NCBI GenBank assembly: GCA_033782935.1
Contig: JAWQEG010000286.1
Coordinates: 2,927,501 to 2,991,500 of the forward strand
Source: Petrolisthes cinctipes
Lineage: Eukaryota > Arthropoda > Malacostraca > Decapoda > Porcellanidae
Length of the DNA: 64,000 nt
Direction of reading: 5' to 3'
A program made the translations under genes and the position numbers. Shown piece by piece: positions 27,284 through 39,845 of the stretch (within the stretch, counting starts at the first letter, position 1; every line of letters begins with the position of its first letter). The notes beneath the pieces are model-generated. The model saw only the letters and a program-made list of their open reading frames with translations. It made no database searches and was not told the DNA's origin.

Positions 27284-28285
27284 GTGTTAGAGTATTTTCA
27301 AAATACAGGCCAAAAACATACTGAAAATTGATCTTTTAGGTGCACAAAAGTCGATATGTGCATGCATGTTCTCTACTCGTTTATATCTCAAATTCTGGCC
27401 CTAAACACCCGAAAATTCGATATTTTGGGGTCCCAGAAGCGATCTGTACATGGCTACTCCGTGTTAGAGTATTTTCAAAATTCAGGCCCAAAACATGCTG
27501 AAAATCGATATTTTTGGTGCCCAAAGTCAATATGTGCATGTATCTTCTGTACCCGTTTATATCTCAAATTCAGGCTCAAAACACCCGAAAATTCAATATT
27601 TTGGGGTCCCAGAAGCAATCTGTACATGCCTACTCAGTGCTAGAATATTTTCAAAATTTAGGCTAAAAACATGCTAAAAATCGATCTTTTAGGTGCCAAA
27701 AAGTCGATATCTCAAATTCAGTCCCAAAACACCCGAAAATTCGATATTTAGGGGTCCCAGAAGCGATCTGTACATGCCTACTCCGTGTTAGAGTATTTTC
27801 AAAATACATGCTCAAAACATACTGAAAATCGATCTTTTAGGTGCACAAAAGTCGATATGTGCATGCATCTTCAGTACCCGTTTATATCTCAAATTCAGCC
27901 TCAAAACACCCGAAAATTCAATATTTTGGGGTCCCAGAAGCAATCTCTACATGCCTACTCAGTGTTAGAGTATTTTCAAAATACAGGCCCACAACATGCT
28001 GAAAATCGATATTTTAGATGCCCAAAGTCAATATGTGCATGTATCTTCTGTACCCGTTTATATCTCAAATTCAGGCTCAAAACACTCGAAAATTCAATAT
28101 TTTGGGGTCCCAGAAGCAATCTGTACATGCCTACACAGTGCTAGAATATTTTCAAAATATAGGCTAAAAACATGCTAAAAATCGATATTTTAGGTGCCAA
28201 AAAATCGATATCTCAAATTCAGTCCCAAAACACCCGAAAATTCGATATTTAGAGGTCCCAGAAGGTATCTGTACATGCCTACTCC

Positions 28286-28638
28286 GTGTTAGAGTATTTT
28301 CAAAATACAGGCCAAAAACATACTGAAAATCGATCTTTTAGGTGCCCAAAAGTCGATATGTGCATGCATCTTCTGTACCCGTTTATATCTCAAATTCTGG
28401 CCCTAAACACCCGAAAATTCGATATTTTGGGGTCCCAGAAGCGATCTGTACATGCCTACTCCGTGTTAGAGTATTTTCAAAATTCAGGCCCAAAACATGC
28501 TGAAAATCGATATTTTTGGAGCCCATAGTCAATATGTGCATGTATCTTCTGTACCCGTTTATATCTCAAATTCAGTCCCAAAACACCCAAAAATTCGATA
28601 TTTAGGGGTCCCAGAAGCGATCTGTATATGCCTACTCC
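28286..28638 (+). repeat. 353-bp unit: A followed by a B/C hybrid, no separate C
   Basis: The monomer at 28463 starts like B (aaattcaggccc, agcccatagtcaatatg) and keeps the 29-bp block. After ctcaaattcagtccc it continues like C (aaaaattcgatatttaggggt, gaagcgatctg, ctccgtg). It is therefore a B/C fusion that removed a short monomer's worth of sequence and restored phase at the next A (28639). Confidence 0.82.
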
Positions 28639-28815
28639 GTGTTAGAGTATTTTCAAAATACATGCTCAAAACATACTGAAAATCGATCTTTTAGGTGCCC
28701 AAAAGTCGATATGTGCATGCATCTTCTGTACCCGTTTATATCTCAAATTCTGGCCCTAAACACCCGAAAATTCGATATTTTGGGGTCCCAGAAGCGATCT
28801 GTACATGCCTACTCC
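28639..28815 (+). repeat. Type A monomer, 177 bp (reference copy)
   Basis: It runs from gtgttagag at 28639 to just before the next gtgttagag at 28816. By hand count it has 71 G or C of 177 (40%). Distinguishing features are ttctggccctaaacaccc, gaaaattcgatatt, gaagcgatctg and an end in ctcc. It contains seven CpG sites, at about 28684, 28707, 28733, 28765, 28773, 28795 and 28815. The core has two A forms: one with caggccaaaaacatactg and gtgcccaaaag, the other with catgctcaaaacatactg, gtgcacaaaag and cttcagtaccc. This copy mixes the two: catgctc at its start, then gtgcccaaaag and cttctgtaccc. Confidence 0.9.
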
Positions 28816-28824
28816 GTGTTAGAG
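28648..28824 (+). repeat. Two diverged half-units of 89 and 88 bp inside one monomer period
   Basis: The first half (28648-28736) starts tattttcaaaatac and the second (28737-28824) starts tatatctcaaattc. The motifs line up in order: tcaaaat versus tcaaatt, then caggc versus the equivalent caggc or tggcc, caaaaca versus caaacac, gaaaatcgat versus gaaaattcgat, then ttttaggtgccc versus ttttggggtccc, aaaagtcgatatgtgcatgc versus gaagcgatctgtacatgc, and catcttctgta versus ctactccgtgt. This ordered similarity over the full length shows that the 177-bp monomer arose by duplication of a unit of about 88 bp followed by divergence. Confidence 0.82.
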
Positions 28825-28991
28825 TATTTTCAAAATTCAGGCCCAAAACATGCTGAAAATCGATATTTTTGGTGCCCAAAGTCAATATGTGCATGTATCT
28901 TCTGTACCCGTTTATATCTCAAATTCAGGCTCAAAACACCCGAAAATTCAATATTTTGGGGTCCCAGAAGCAATCTGTACATGCCTACTCA
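28816..28991 (+). repeat. Type B monomer, 176 bp (reference copy)
   Basis: It starts at gtgttagag and ends before gtgctagaa at 28992. It differs from A by aaattcaggcccaaaacatg, cccaaagtcaatatg (one A fewer, hence 176 bp), gaaaattcaatatt, gaagcaatctg and an end in ctca. Only three CpG sites remain (aatcgat, cccgtt, cccgaa). The single-base shortening shifts the forward frame relative to A, which explains why apparent reading frames switch at this point. Confidence 0.9.
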
Positions 28992-29139
28992 GTGCTAGAA
29001 TATTTTCAAAATATAGGCTAAAAACATGCTAAAAATCGATCTTTTAGGTGCCAAAAAGTCAATATCTCAAATTCAGTCCCAAAACACCCGAAAATTCGAT
29101 ATTTAGGGGTCCCAGAAGCGATCTGTACATGCCTACTCC
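28992..29139 (+). repeat. Type C monomer, 148 bp short form (reference copy)
   Basis: It starts gtgctagaat and runs through tataggctaaaaacatgct, gtgccaaaaagtcaat, then straight into atctcaaattcagtccc. Compared with A it lacks the 29 bases found at 28711-28739. The sequence on both sides of the missing block shares a short gatat/tatat similarity. The 148-bp length distinguishes C from A and B and fixes the phase of the 501-bp trimer. In the left and middle layers a 147-bp relative carries gtgcgtaaaggcgat in the same place. Confidence 0.9.
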
Positions 29140-32100
29140 GTGTTAGAGTATTTTCAAAATACATGCTCAAAACATACTGAAAATCGATCTTTTAGGTGCA
29201 CAAAAGTCGATATGTGCATGCATCTTCAGTACCCGTTTATATCTCAAATTCAGGCTCAAAACACCCGAAAATCCAATATTTTGGGGTCCCAGAAGCAATC
29301 TGTACATGCCTACTCAGTGTTAGAGTATTTTCAAAATACAGGCCCAAAACATGCTGAAAATCGATATTTTAGATGCCCAAAGTCAATATGTGCATGTATC
29401 TTCTGTACCCGTTTATATCTCAAATTCAGGCTCAAAACACCCGAAAATTCAATATTTTGGGGTCCCAGAAGCAATCTGTACATGCCTACACAGTGCTAGA
29501 ATATTTTCAAAATATAGGCTAAAAACATGCTAAAAATCGATCTTTTAGGTGCCAAAAAATCGATATCTCAAATTCAGTCCCAAAACACCCGAAAATTCGA
29601 TATTTAGAGGTCCCAGAAGGTATCTGTACATGCCTACTCCGTGTTAGAGTATTTTCAAAATACATGCTCAAAACATACTGAAAATCGATCTTTTAGGTGC
29701 CCAAAAGTCGATATGTGCATGCATCTTCTGTACCCGTTTATATCTCAAATTCTGGCCCTAAACACCCGAAAATTCGATATTTTGGGGTCCCAGAAGCGAT
29801 CTGTACATGCCTACTCCGTGTTAGAGTATTTTCAAAATTCAGGCCCAAAACATGCTGAAAATCGATATTTTTGGTGCCCAAAGTCAATATGGGCATGTAT
29901 CTTCTGTACCCGTTTATAAATCAAATTCAGTCTCAAAACACCCGAAAATTCAATATTTTGGGGTCCCAGAAGCAATCTGTACATGCCTACTCAGTGCTAG
30001 AATATTTTCAAAATATAGGCTAAAAACATGCTAAAAATCGATCTTTTAGGTGCCAAAAAGTCGATATCTCAAATTCAGTTCCAAAACACCCGAAAATTCG
30101 ATATTTAGGGGTCCCAGAAGCGATCTGTACATGCCTACTCCGTGTTAGAGTATTTTCAAAATACAGGCCAAAAACATACTGAAAATCGATCTTTTAGGTG
30201 CCCAAAAGTCGATATGTGCATGCATCTTCTGTACCCGTTTATATCTCAAATTCTGGCCCTAAACACCCTAAAATTCGATATTTTGGGGTCCCAGAAGCGA
30301 TCTGTACATGCCTACTCCGTGTTAGAGTATTTTCAAAATTCAGGCCCAAAACATGCTGAAAATCGATATTTTTGGTGCCCAAAGTCAATATGTGCATGTA
30401 TCTTCTGTACCCGTTTATATCTCAAATTCAGGCTCAAAACACCCGAAAATTCAATATTTTGGGGTCCCAGAAGCAATCTGTACATGCCTACTCAGTGCTA
30501 GAATATTTTCAAAATATAGGCTAAAAACATGCTAAAAATCGATCTTTTAGGTGCCAAAACGTCAATATCTCAAATTCAGTCCCAAAACACCCGAAAATTC
30601 GATATTTAGGGGTCCCAGAAGCGATCTGTACATGCCTACTCCGTGTTAGAGTATTTTCAAAATACATGCTCAAAACATACTGAAAATCGATCTTTTAGGT
30701 GCACAAAAGTCGATATGTGCATGCATCTTCAGTACCCGTTTATATCTCAAATTCAGGCTCAAAACACCCGAAAATTCAATATTTTGGGGTCCCAGAAGCA
30801 ATCTGTACATGCCTACTCAGTGTTAGAGTATTTTCAAAATACAGGCCCAAAACATGCTGAAAATCGATATTTTAGATGCCCAAAGTCAATATGTGCATGT
30901 ATCTTCTGTACCCGTTTATATCTCAAATTCAGGCTCAAAACACCCGAAAATTCAATATTTTGGGGTCCCAGAAGCAATCTGTACATGTCTACTCAGTGCT
31001 AGAATATTTTCAAAATATAGGCTAAAAACATGCTAAAAATCGATCTTTTAGGTGCCAAAAAGTCAATATCTCAAATTCAGTCCCAAAACACCTGAAAATT
31101 CGATATTTAGGGGTCCCAGAAGCGATCTGTACATGCCTACTCCGTGTTAGAGTATTTTCAAAATACATGCTCAAAGCATACTGAAAATCGATCTTTTAGG
31201 TGCCCAAAAGTCGATATGTGCATGCATCTTCTGTACCCGTTTATATCTCAAATTCTGGCCCTAAACACCCGAAAATTCGATATTTTGGGGTCCCAGAAGC
31301 GATCTGTACATGCCTACTCCGTGTTAGAGTATTTTCCAAATTCTGGCCCAAAACATGCTGAAAATCGATATTTTTGGTGCCCAAAGTCAATATGTGCATG
31401 TATCTTCTGTACCCGTTTATATCTCAAATTCAGGCTCAAAACACCCGAAAATTCAATATTTTGGAGTCCCAGAAGCAATCTGCACATGCCTACTCAGTGC
31501 TAGAATATTTTCAAAATATAGGCTAAAAACATGCTAAAAATCGATCTTTTAGGTGCCAGAAAGTCAATATCTCAAATTCAGTCCCAAAACACCCGAAAAT
31601 TCGATATTTAGGGGTCCCAGAAGCGATCTGTACATGCCTACTCCGTGTTAGAGTATTTTCAAAATACATGCTCAAAACATACTGAAAATCGATCTTTTAG
31701 GTGCACAAAAGTCGATATGTGCATGCATCTTCAGTACCCGTTTATATCTCAAATTCAGCCTCAAAACACCCAAAAATTTAATATTTTGGGGTCCCAGAAG
31801 CAATCTGTACATGCCTACTCAGTGTTAGAGTATTTTCAAAATACAGGCCCAAAACATGCTGAAAATCGATATTTTAGATGCCCAAAGTCAATATGTGCAT
31901 GTATCTTCTGTACCCGTTTATATCTCAAATTCAGGCTCAAAACACCCGAAAATTCAATATTTTGGGGTCCCAGAAGCAATCTGTACATGCCTACTCAGTG
32001 CTAGAATATTTTCAAAATATAGGCTAAAAACATGCTAAAAATCGACATTTTAGGTGCCAAAAAATCGATATCTCAAATTCAGTCCCAAAACACCCGAAAA

Positions 32101-35100
32101 TTCGATATTTAGAGGTCCCAGAAGGTATCTGTACATGCCTACTCCGTGTTAGAGTATTTTCAAAATACAGGCCAAAAACATACTGAAAATCGATCTTTTA
32201 GGTGCACAAAAGTCGATATGTGCATGCATCTTCTGTACCCGTTTATATCTCAAATTCTGGCCCTAAACACCCGAAAATTCGATATTTTGGGGTCCCAGAA
32301 GCGATCTATACATGCCTACTCCGTGTTAGAGTATTTTCAAAATTCAGGCCCAAAACATGCTGAAAATCGATATTTTTGGTGCCCAATGTCAATATGTGCA
32401 TGTATCTTCTGTACCCGTTTATATATCAAATTCAGGCTCAAAACACCCGAAAATTCAATATTTTGGGGTCCCAGAAGCAATCTGTACATGCCTACTCAGT
32501 GCTAGAATATTTTCAAAATATTGGCTAAAAACATGCTAAAAATCGATCTTTTAGGTGCCAAAAAGTCGATATCTCAAATTCAGTCCCAAAACACCCGAAA
32601 ATTCGATATTTAGGGGTCCCAGAAGCGATCTGTACATGCCTACTCCGTGTTAGAGTATTTTCAAAATACATGCTCAAAACATACTGAAAATCGATCTTTT
32701 AGGTGCACAAAAGTCGATATGTGCATGCATCTTCAGTACCCGTTTATATCTCAAATTCAGGCTCAAAACATCCGAAAATTCAATATTTTGGGGTCCCAGA
32801 AGCAATCTGTACATGCCTACTCAGTGTTAGAGTATTTTCAAAATACAGGCACAAAACATGCTGAAAATCGATATTTTAGATGCCCAAAGTCAATATGTGC
32901 ATGTATCTTCTGTACCCGTTTATATCTCAAATTCAGGCTCAAAACACCCGAAAATTCAATATTTTGGGGTCCCAGAAGCAATCTGTACATGCCTACACAG
33001 TGCTAGAATATTTTCAAAATAAAGGCTAAAAACATGCTAAAAATCGATATTTTAGGTGCCAAAAAATCGATATCTCAAATTCAGTCCCAAAACACCCGAA
33101 AATTCGATATTTATAGGCCCCAGAAGGTATCTGTAAATGCCTACTCCGTGTTAGAGTATTTTCAAAATACAGGCCAAAAACATACTGAAAATCGATCTTT
33201 TAGGTGCCCAAAAGTCGATATGTGCATGCATCTTCTGTACCCGTTTATATCTCAAATTCTGGCCCTAAACACCCGAAAATTCGATATTTTGGGGTCCCAG
33301 AAGCGATCTGTACATGCCTACTCCGTGTTAGAGTATTTTCAAAATTTAGGCCCAAAACATGCTGAAAATCGATATTTTTGGTGCCCATAGTCAATATGTG
33401 CATGTATCTTCTGTACCCGTTTATATCTCAAATTCAGGCTCAAAACACCCGAAAATTCAATATTTTGGGGTCCCAGAAGCAATCTGTACATGCCTACTCA
33501 GTGCTAGAATATTTTCAAAATATAGGCTAAAAACATGCTAAAAATCGATCTTTTAGGTGCCAAAAAGTCAATATCTCAAATTCAGTCCCAAAACACCCGA
33601 AAATTCGATATTTAGGGGTCCCAGAAGGGATCTGTACATGCCTACTCCGTGTTAGAGTATTTTCAAAATACATGCTCAAAACATACTGAAAATCGATCTT
33701 TTAGGTGCCCAAAAGTCGATATGTGCATGCATCTTCTGTACCCGTTTATATCTCAAATTCTGGCCCTAAACACCCGAAAATTCGATATTTTTGGGTCCCA
33801 GAAGCGATCTGTACATGCCTACTCCGTGTTAGAGTATTTTCAAAATTCAGGCCCAAAACATGCTGAAAATCGATATTTTTGGTGCCCAAAGTCAATATGT
33901 GCATGTATCTTCTGTACCCGTTTATATCTCAAATTCAGTCTCAAAACACCCGAAAATTCAATATTTTGGGGTCCCAGAAGCAATCCGTACATGCCTACTC
34001 AGTGCTAGAATATTTTCAAAATATAGGCTAAAAACATGCTAAAAATCGATCTTTTAGGTGCCAAAAAGTCGATATCTCAAATTCAGTCCCAAAACACCCG
34101 AAAATTCGATATTTAGGGGTCCCAGAAGCGATCTGTACATGCCTACTCCGTGTTAGAGTATTTTCAAAATACAGGCCAAAAACATACTGAAAATCGATCT
34201 TTTAGGTGCCCAAAAGTCGATATGTGCATGCATCTTCTGTACCCGTTTATATCTCAAATTCTGGCTCTAAACACCCGAAAATTCGATATTTTGGGGTCCC
34301 AGAAGCGATCTGTACATGCCTACTCCGTGTTAGAGTATTTTCAAAATTCAGGCCCAAAACATGCTGAAAATCGATATTTTTGGTGCCCAAAGTCAATATG
34401 TGCATGTATCTTCTGTACCCGTTTATATCTCAAATTCAGGCTCAAAACACCCGAAAATTCAATATTTTGGGGTCCCAGAAGCAATCTGTACATGCCTACT
34501 CAGTGCTAGAATATTTTCAAAATATAGGCTAAAAACATGCTAAAAATCGATCTTTTAGGTGCCAAAAAGTCAATATCTCAAATTCAGTCCCAAAACACCC
34601 GAAAATTCGATATTTAGGGGTCCCAGAAGCGATCTGTACATGCCTACTCCGTGTTAGAGTATTTTCAAAATACATGCTCAAAACATACTGAAAATCGATC
34701 TTTTAGGTGCACAAAAGTCGATATGTGCATGCATCTTCAGTACCCGTTTATATCTCAAATTCAGGCTCAAAACACCCGAAAATTCAATATTTTGGGGTCC
34801 CAGAAACAATCTGTACATGCCTACTCAGTGTTAGAGTATTTTCAAAATACAGGCCCAAAACATGCTGAAAATCGATATTTTAGATGCCCAAAGTCAATAT
34901 GTGCATGTATCTTCTGTACCCGTTTATATCTCAAATTCAGGCTCAAAACACCCGAAAATTCAATATTTTGGGGTCCCAGAAGCAATCTGTACATGCCTAC
35001 TCAGTGCTAGAATATTTTCAAAATATAGGCTAAAAACATGCTAAAAATCGATCTTTTAGGTGCCAAAAAGTCAATATCTCAAATTCAGTCCCAAAACACC

Positions 35101-36153
35101 CGAAAATTCGATATTTAGGGGTCCCAGAAGCGATCTGTACATGCCTACTCCGTGTTAGAGTATTTTCAAAATACATGCTCAAAGCATACTGAAAATCGAT
35201 CTTTTAGGTGCCCAAAAGTCGATATGTGCATGCATCTTCTGTACCCGTTTATATCTCAAATTCTGGCCCTAAACACCCGAAAATTCGATATTTTGGGGTC
35301 CCAGAAGCGATCTGTACATGCCTACTCCGTGTTAGAGTATTTTCAAAATTCAGGCCCAAAACATGCTGAAAATCGATATTTTTGGTGCCCAAAGTCAATA
35401 TGTGCATGTATCTTCTGTACCCGTTTATATCTCAAATTCAGGCTCAAAACACCCGAAAATTCAATATTTTGGGGTCCCAGAAGCAATCTGCACATGCCTA
35501 CTCAGTGCTAGAATATTTTCAAAATATAGGCTAAAAACATGCTAAAAATCGATCTTTTAGGTGCCAAAAAGTCAATATCTCAAATTCAGTCCCAAAACAC
35601 CCGAAAATTCGATATTTAGGGGTCCCAGAAGCGATCTGTACATGCCTACTCCGTGTTTGAGTATTTTCAAAATACATGCTCAAAACATACTGAAAATTGA
35701 TCTTTTAGGTGCACAAAAGTCGATATGTGCATGCATCTTCAGTACCCGTTTATATCTCAAATTCAGGCTCAAAACACCCGAAAATTCAATATTTTGGGGT
35801 CCCAGAAGCAATCTGTACATGCCTACTCAGTGTTAGAGTATTTTCAAAATACAGGCCCAAAACATGCTGAAAATCGATATTTTAGATGCCCAAAGTCAAT
35901 ATGTGCATGTATCTTCTGTACCCGTTTATATCTCAAATTCAGGCTCAAAACACCCGAAAATCCAATATTTTGGGGTCCCAGAAGCAATCTGTACATGCCT
36001 ACACAGTGCTAGAATATTTTCAAAATATAGGCTAAAAACATGCTAAAAATCGACATTTTAGGTGCCAAAAAATCGATATCTCAAATTCAGTCCCAAAACA
36101 CCCGAAAATTCGATATTTAGAGGTCCCAGAAGGTATCTGTACATGCCTACTCC

Positions 36154-36662
36154 GTGTTAGAGTATTTTCAAAATACAGGCCAAAAACATACTGAAAATCG
36201 ATCTTTTAGGTGCACAAAAGTCGATATGTGCATGCATCTTCTGTACCCGTGTACCCGTTTATATCTCAAATTCTGGCCCTAAACACCCGAAAATTCGATA
36301 TTTTGGGGTCCCAGAAGCTATCTGTACATGCCTACTCCGTGTTAGAGTATTTTCAAAATTCAGGCCCAAAACATGCTGAAAATCGATATTTTTGGTGCCC
36401 AAAGTCAATATGTGCATGTATCTTCTGTACCCGTTTATATCTCAAATTCAGGCTCAAAACACCCGAAAATTCAATATTTTGGGGTCCCAGAAGCAATCTG
36501 TACATGTCTACTCAGTGCTAGAATATTTTCAAAATATAGGCTAAAAACATGCTAAAAATCAATCTTTTAGGTGCCAAATAGTCGATATCTCAAATTCAGT
36601 CCCAAAACACCCGAAAATTCGATATTTAGGGGTCCCAGAAGCGATCTGTACATGCCTACTCC
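36154..36662 (+). repeat. 509-bp trimer with an 8-bp tandem duplication (copy 1)
   Basis: Near 36242 the usual ctgtacccgttt reads ctgtacccgtgtacccgttt, a direct duplication of gtacccgt. The same variant occurs 3692 bp downstream. The flanking text from about 36,076 to 37,496 also matches the downstream copy at that spacing, with only a few substitutions (for example gaagctatctg at 36317 against gaagcgatctg downstream). Confidence 0.85.
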
Positions 36663-38165
36663 GTGTTAGAGTATTTTCAAAATACATGCTCAAAACATAC
36701 TGAAAATCGATCTTTTAGGTGCACAAAAGTCGATATGTGCATGCATCTTCAGTACCCGTTTATATCTCAAATTCAGGCTCAAAACACCCGAAAATTCAAT
36801 ATTTTGGGGTCCCAGAAGCAATCTGTACATGCCTACTCAGTGTTAGAGTATTTTCAAAATACAGGCCCAAAACATGCTGAAAATCGATATTTTAGATGCC
36901 CAAAGTCAATATGTGCATGTATCTTCTGTACCCGTTTATATCTCAAATTCAGGCTCAAAACACCCGAAAATTCAATATTTTGGGGTCCCAGAAGCAATCT
37001 GTACATGCCTACACAGTGCTAGAATATTTTCAAAATATAGGCTAAAAACATGCTAAAAATCGACATTTTAGGTGCCAAAAAATCGATATCTCAAATTCAG
37101 TCCCAAAACACCCGAAAATTCGATATTTAGAGGTCCCAGAAGGTATCTGTACATGCCTACTCCGTGTTAGAGTATTTTCAAAATACAGGCCAAAAACATA
37201 CTGAAAATCGATCTTTTAGGTGCCCAAAAGTCGATATGTGCATGCATCTTCTGTACCCGTTTATATCTCAAATTCTGGCCCTAAACACCCGAAAATTCGA
37301 TATTTTGGGGTCCCAGAAGCGATCTGTACATGCCTACTCCGTGTTAGAGTATTTTCAAAATTCAGGCCCAAAACATGCTGAAAATCGATATTTTTGGTGC
37401 CCAAAGTCAATATGTGCATGTATCTTCTGTACCCGTTTATATCTCAAATTCAGGCTCAAAACACCCGAAAATTCAATATTTTGGGGTCCCAGAAGCAATC
37501 TGTACATGCCTACTCAGTGCTAGAATATTTTCAAAATATAGGCTAAAAACATGCTAAAAATCGATCTCTTAGGTGCCAAAAAGTCAATATCTCAAATTCA
37601 GTCCCAAAACACCCGAAAATTCGATATTTAGGGGTCCCAGAAGCGATCTGTACATGCCTACTCCGTGTTAGAGTATTTTCAAAATACATGCTCAAAACAT
37701 ACTGAAAATCGATCTTTTAGGTGCACAAAAGTCGATATGTGCATGCATCTTCAGTACCCGTTTATATCTCAAATTCAGGCTCAAAACACCCGAAAATTCG
37801 ATATTTTGGGGTCCCAGAAGCAATCTGTACATGCCTACTCAGTGTTAGAGTATTTTCAAAATACAGGCCCAAAACATGCTGAAAATCGATATTTTAGATG
37901 CCCAAAGTCAATATGTGCATGTATCTTCTGTACCCGTTTATATCTCAAATTCAGGCTCAAAACACCCGAAAATTTAATATTTTGGGGTCCCAGAAGGAAT
38001 CTGTACATGCCTACACAGTGCTAGAATATTTTCAAAATATAGGCTAAAAACATGCTAAAAATCGACATTTTAGGTGCCAAAAAATCGATATCTCAAATTC
38101 AGTCCCAAAACACCCGAAAATTCGATATTTAGAGGTCCCAGAAGGTATCTGTACATGCCTACTCC

Positions 38166-38342
38166 GTGTTAGAGTATTTTCAAAATACAGGCCAAAAACA
38201 TACTGAAAATCGATCTTTTAGGTGCCCAAAAGTCGATATGTGCATGCATCTTCTGTACCCGTTTATATCTCAAATTCTGGCCCTAAACACCCTAAAATTC
38301 GATATTTAGGGGTCCCAGAAGCGATCTGTACATGCCTACTCC
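38166..38342 (+). repeat. Lone A-type monomer inserted between trimers
   Basis: This 177-bp monomer begins as A (caggccaaaaacatactg, ttctggccctaaacac), then near 38299 switches to a C-like end (gatatttaggggtccc) and is followed by another A at 38343. The spacing 37665 to 38343 is therefore 678 (501 + 177). It is an A/C hybrid from unequal exchange. Confidence 0.8.
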
Positions 38343-39845
38343 GTGTTAGAGTATTTTCAAAATACATGCTCAAAACATACTGAAAATCGATCTTTTAGGT
38401 GCACAAAAGTCGATATGTGCATGCATCTTCAGTACCCGTTTATATCTCAAATTCAGGCTCAAAACACCCGAAAATTTAATATTTTGGGGTCCCAGAAGCA
38501 ATCTGTACATGCCTACTCAGTGTTAGACTATTTTCAGAATTCAGGCCCAAAACATGCTGAAAATCGATATTTTAGATGCCCAAAGTCAATATGTGCATGT
38601 ATCTTCTGTACCCGTTTATATCTCAAATTCAGGCTCAAAACACCCGAAAATTCAATATTTTGGGGTCCCAGAAGCAATCTGTACATGCCTACACAGTGCT
38701 AGAATATTTTCAAAATATAGGCTAAAAACATGCTAAAAATCGACATTTTACGTGCCAAAAAATCGATATCACAAATTCAGTCCCAAAACACCTGAAAATT
38801 TGATATTTAGAGGTCCCAGAAGGTATCTGTACATGCCTACTCCGTGTTAGAGTATTTTCAAAATACAGGCCAAAAACATACTGAAAATCGATCTTTTAGG
38901 TGCCCAAAAGTCGATATGTGCATGCATCTTCTGTACCCATTTATATCTCAAATTCTGGCCCTAAACACCCGAAAATTCGATATTTTGGGGTCCCAGAAGC
39001 GATCTGTACATGCCTACTCCGTGTTAGAGTATTTTCAAAATTCAGGCCCAAAACATGCTGAAAATCGATATTTTTGGTGCCCAAAGTCAATATGTGCATG
39101 TATCTTCTGTACCCGTTTATATCTCAAATTCAGGCTCAAAACACCCGAAAATTCAATATTTTGGGGTCCCAGAAGCAATCTGTACATACCTACTCAGTGC
39201 TAGAATATTTTCAAAATATAGGCTAAAAACATGCTAAAAATCGATCTTTTAGGGGCCAAAAAATCGATATCTCAAATTCAGTCCCAAAACACCCGAAAAT
39301 TCGATATTTAGAGGTCCCAGAAGGTATCTGTACATGCCTACTCCGTGTTAGAGTATTTTCAAAATACAGGCCAAAAACATACTGAAAATCGATCTTTTAG
39401 GTGCCCAAAAGTCGATATGTGCATGCATCTTCTGTACCCGTTTATATCTCAAATTCTGGCCCTAAACACCCGAAAATTCGATATTTTGGGGTCCCAGAAG
39501 CGATCTGTACATGCCTACTCCGTGTTAGAGTATTTTCAAAATTCAGGCCCAAAACATGCTGAAAATCGATGTTTTTGGTGCCCAAAGTCAATATGTGCAT
39601 GTATCTTCTGTACCCGTTTATATCTCAAATTCAGGCTCAAAACACCCGAAAATTCAATATTTTGGGGTCCCAGAAGCAATCTGTACATGCCTACTCAGTG
39701 CTAGAATATTTTCAAAATATAGGCTAAAAACATGCTAAAAATCGATCTTTTAGGTGCCAAAAAGTCGATATCTCAAATTCAGTCCCAAAACACCCGAAAA
39801 TTCGATATTTAGAGGTCCCAGAAGGTATCTGTACATGCCTACTCC

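Larger units (their letters stand above)
28639..36153 (+). repeat. Fifteen consecutive 501-bp trimers with no length change
   Basis: Trimer starts lie at 28639, 29140, 29641, 30142, 30643, 31144, 31645, 32146, 32647, 33148, 33649, 34150, 34651, 35152, 35653 and then 36154, each exactly 501 apart. Differences between units are scattered single-base substitutions (for example ttagag to ttgag at 35656-35660) and switches between the two trimer flavours. This is the most regular stretch of the window. Confidence 0.92.

Noticed and set aside
28711..28721. tgcatgca palindrome in every full-length monomer as a regulatory site
   Set aside because: It is a short palindrome that varies freely (tgcatgta in B, absent in C). 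Nothing links it to a regulatory function.
28735..28746. gtttatatctca as a TATA-box promoter
   Set aside because: It is AT-rich satellite text repeated in every monomer, with no other promoter elements or downstream gene.
28761..28776. Possible CENP-B box around acacccgaaaattcgat
   Set aside because: It has CCCG and CGA-like parts, but the spacing and the required bases of the box (nTTCGnnnnAnnCGGGn on either strand) do not match.
28639..28998. Recurrent 119-codon frames repeated every 501 bp, which look like a tandem gene family
   Set aside because: The starts are GTG. The frame is A plus B of the satellite and ends in C. Substitutions, single-base indels and 10-bp deletions hit these frames freely, with no sign of coding constraint.
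29097..29110. Plant-type telomere motif tttaggg inside gatatttaggggtccc
   Set aside because: It occurs once per C monomer and never in tandem, so it is chance within the satellite.
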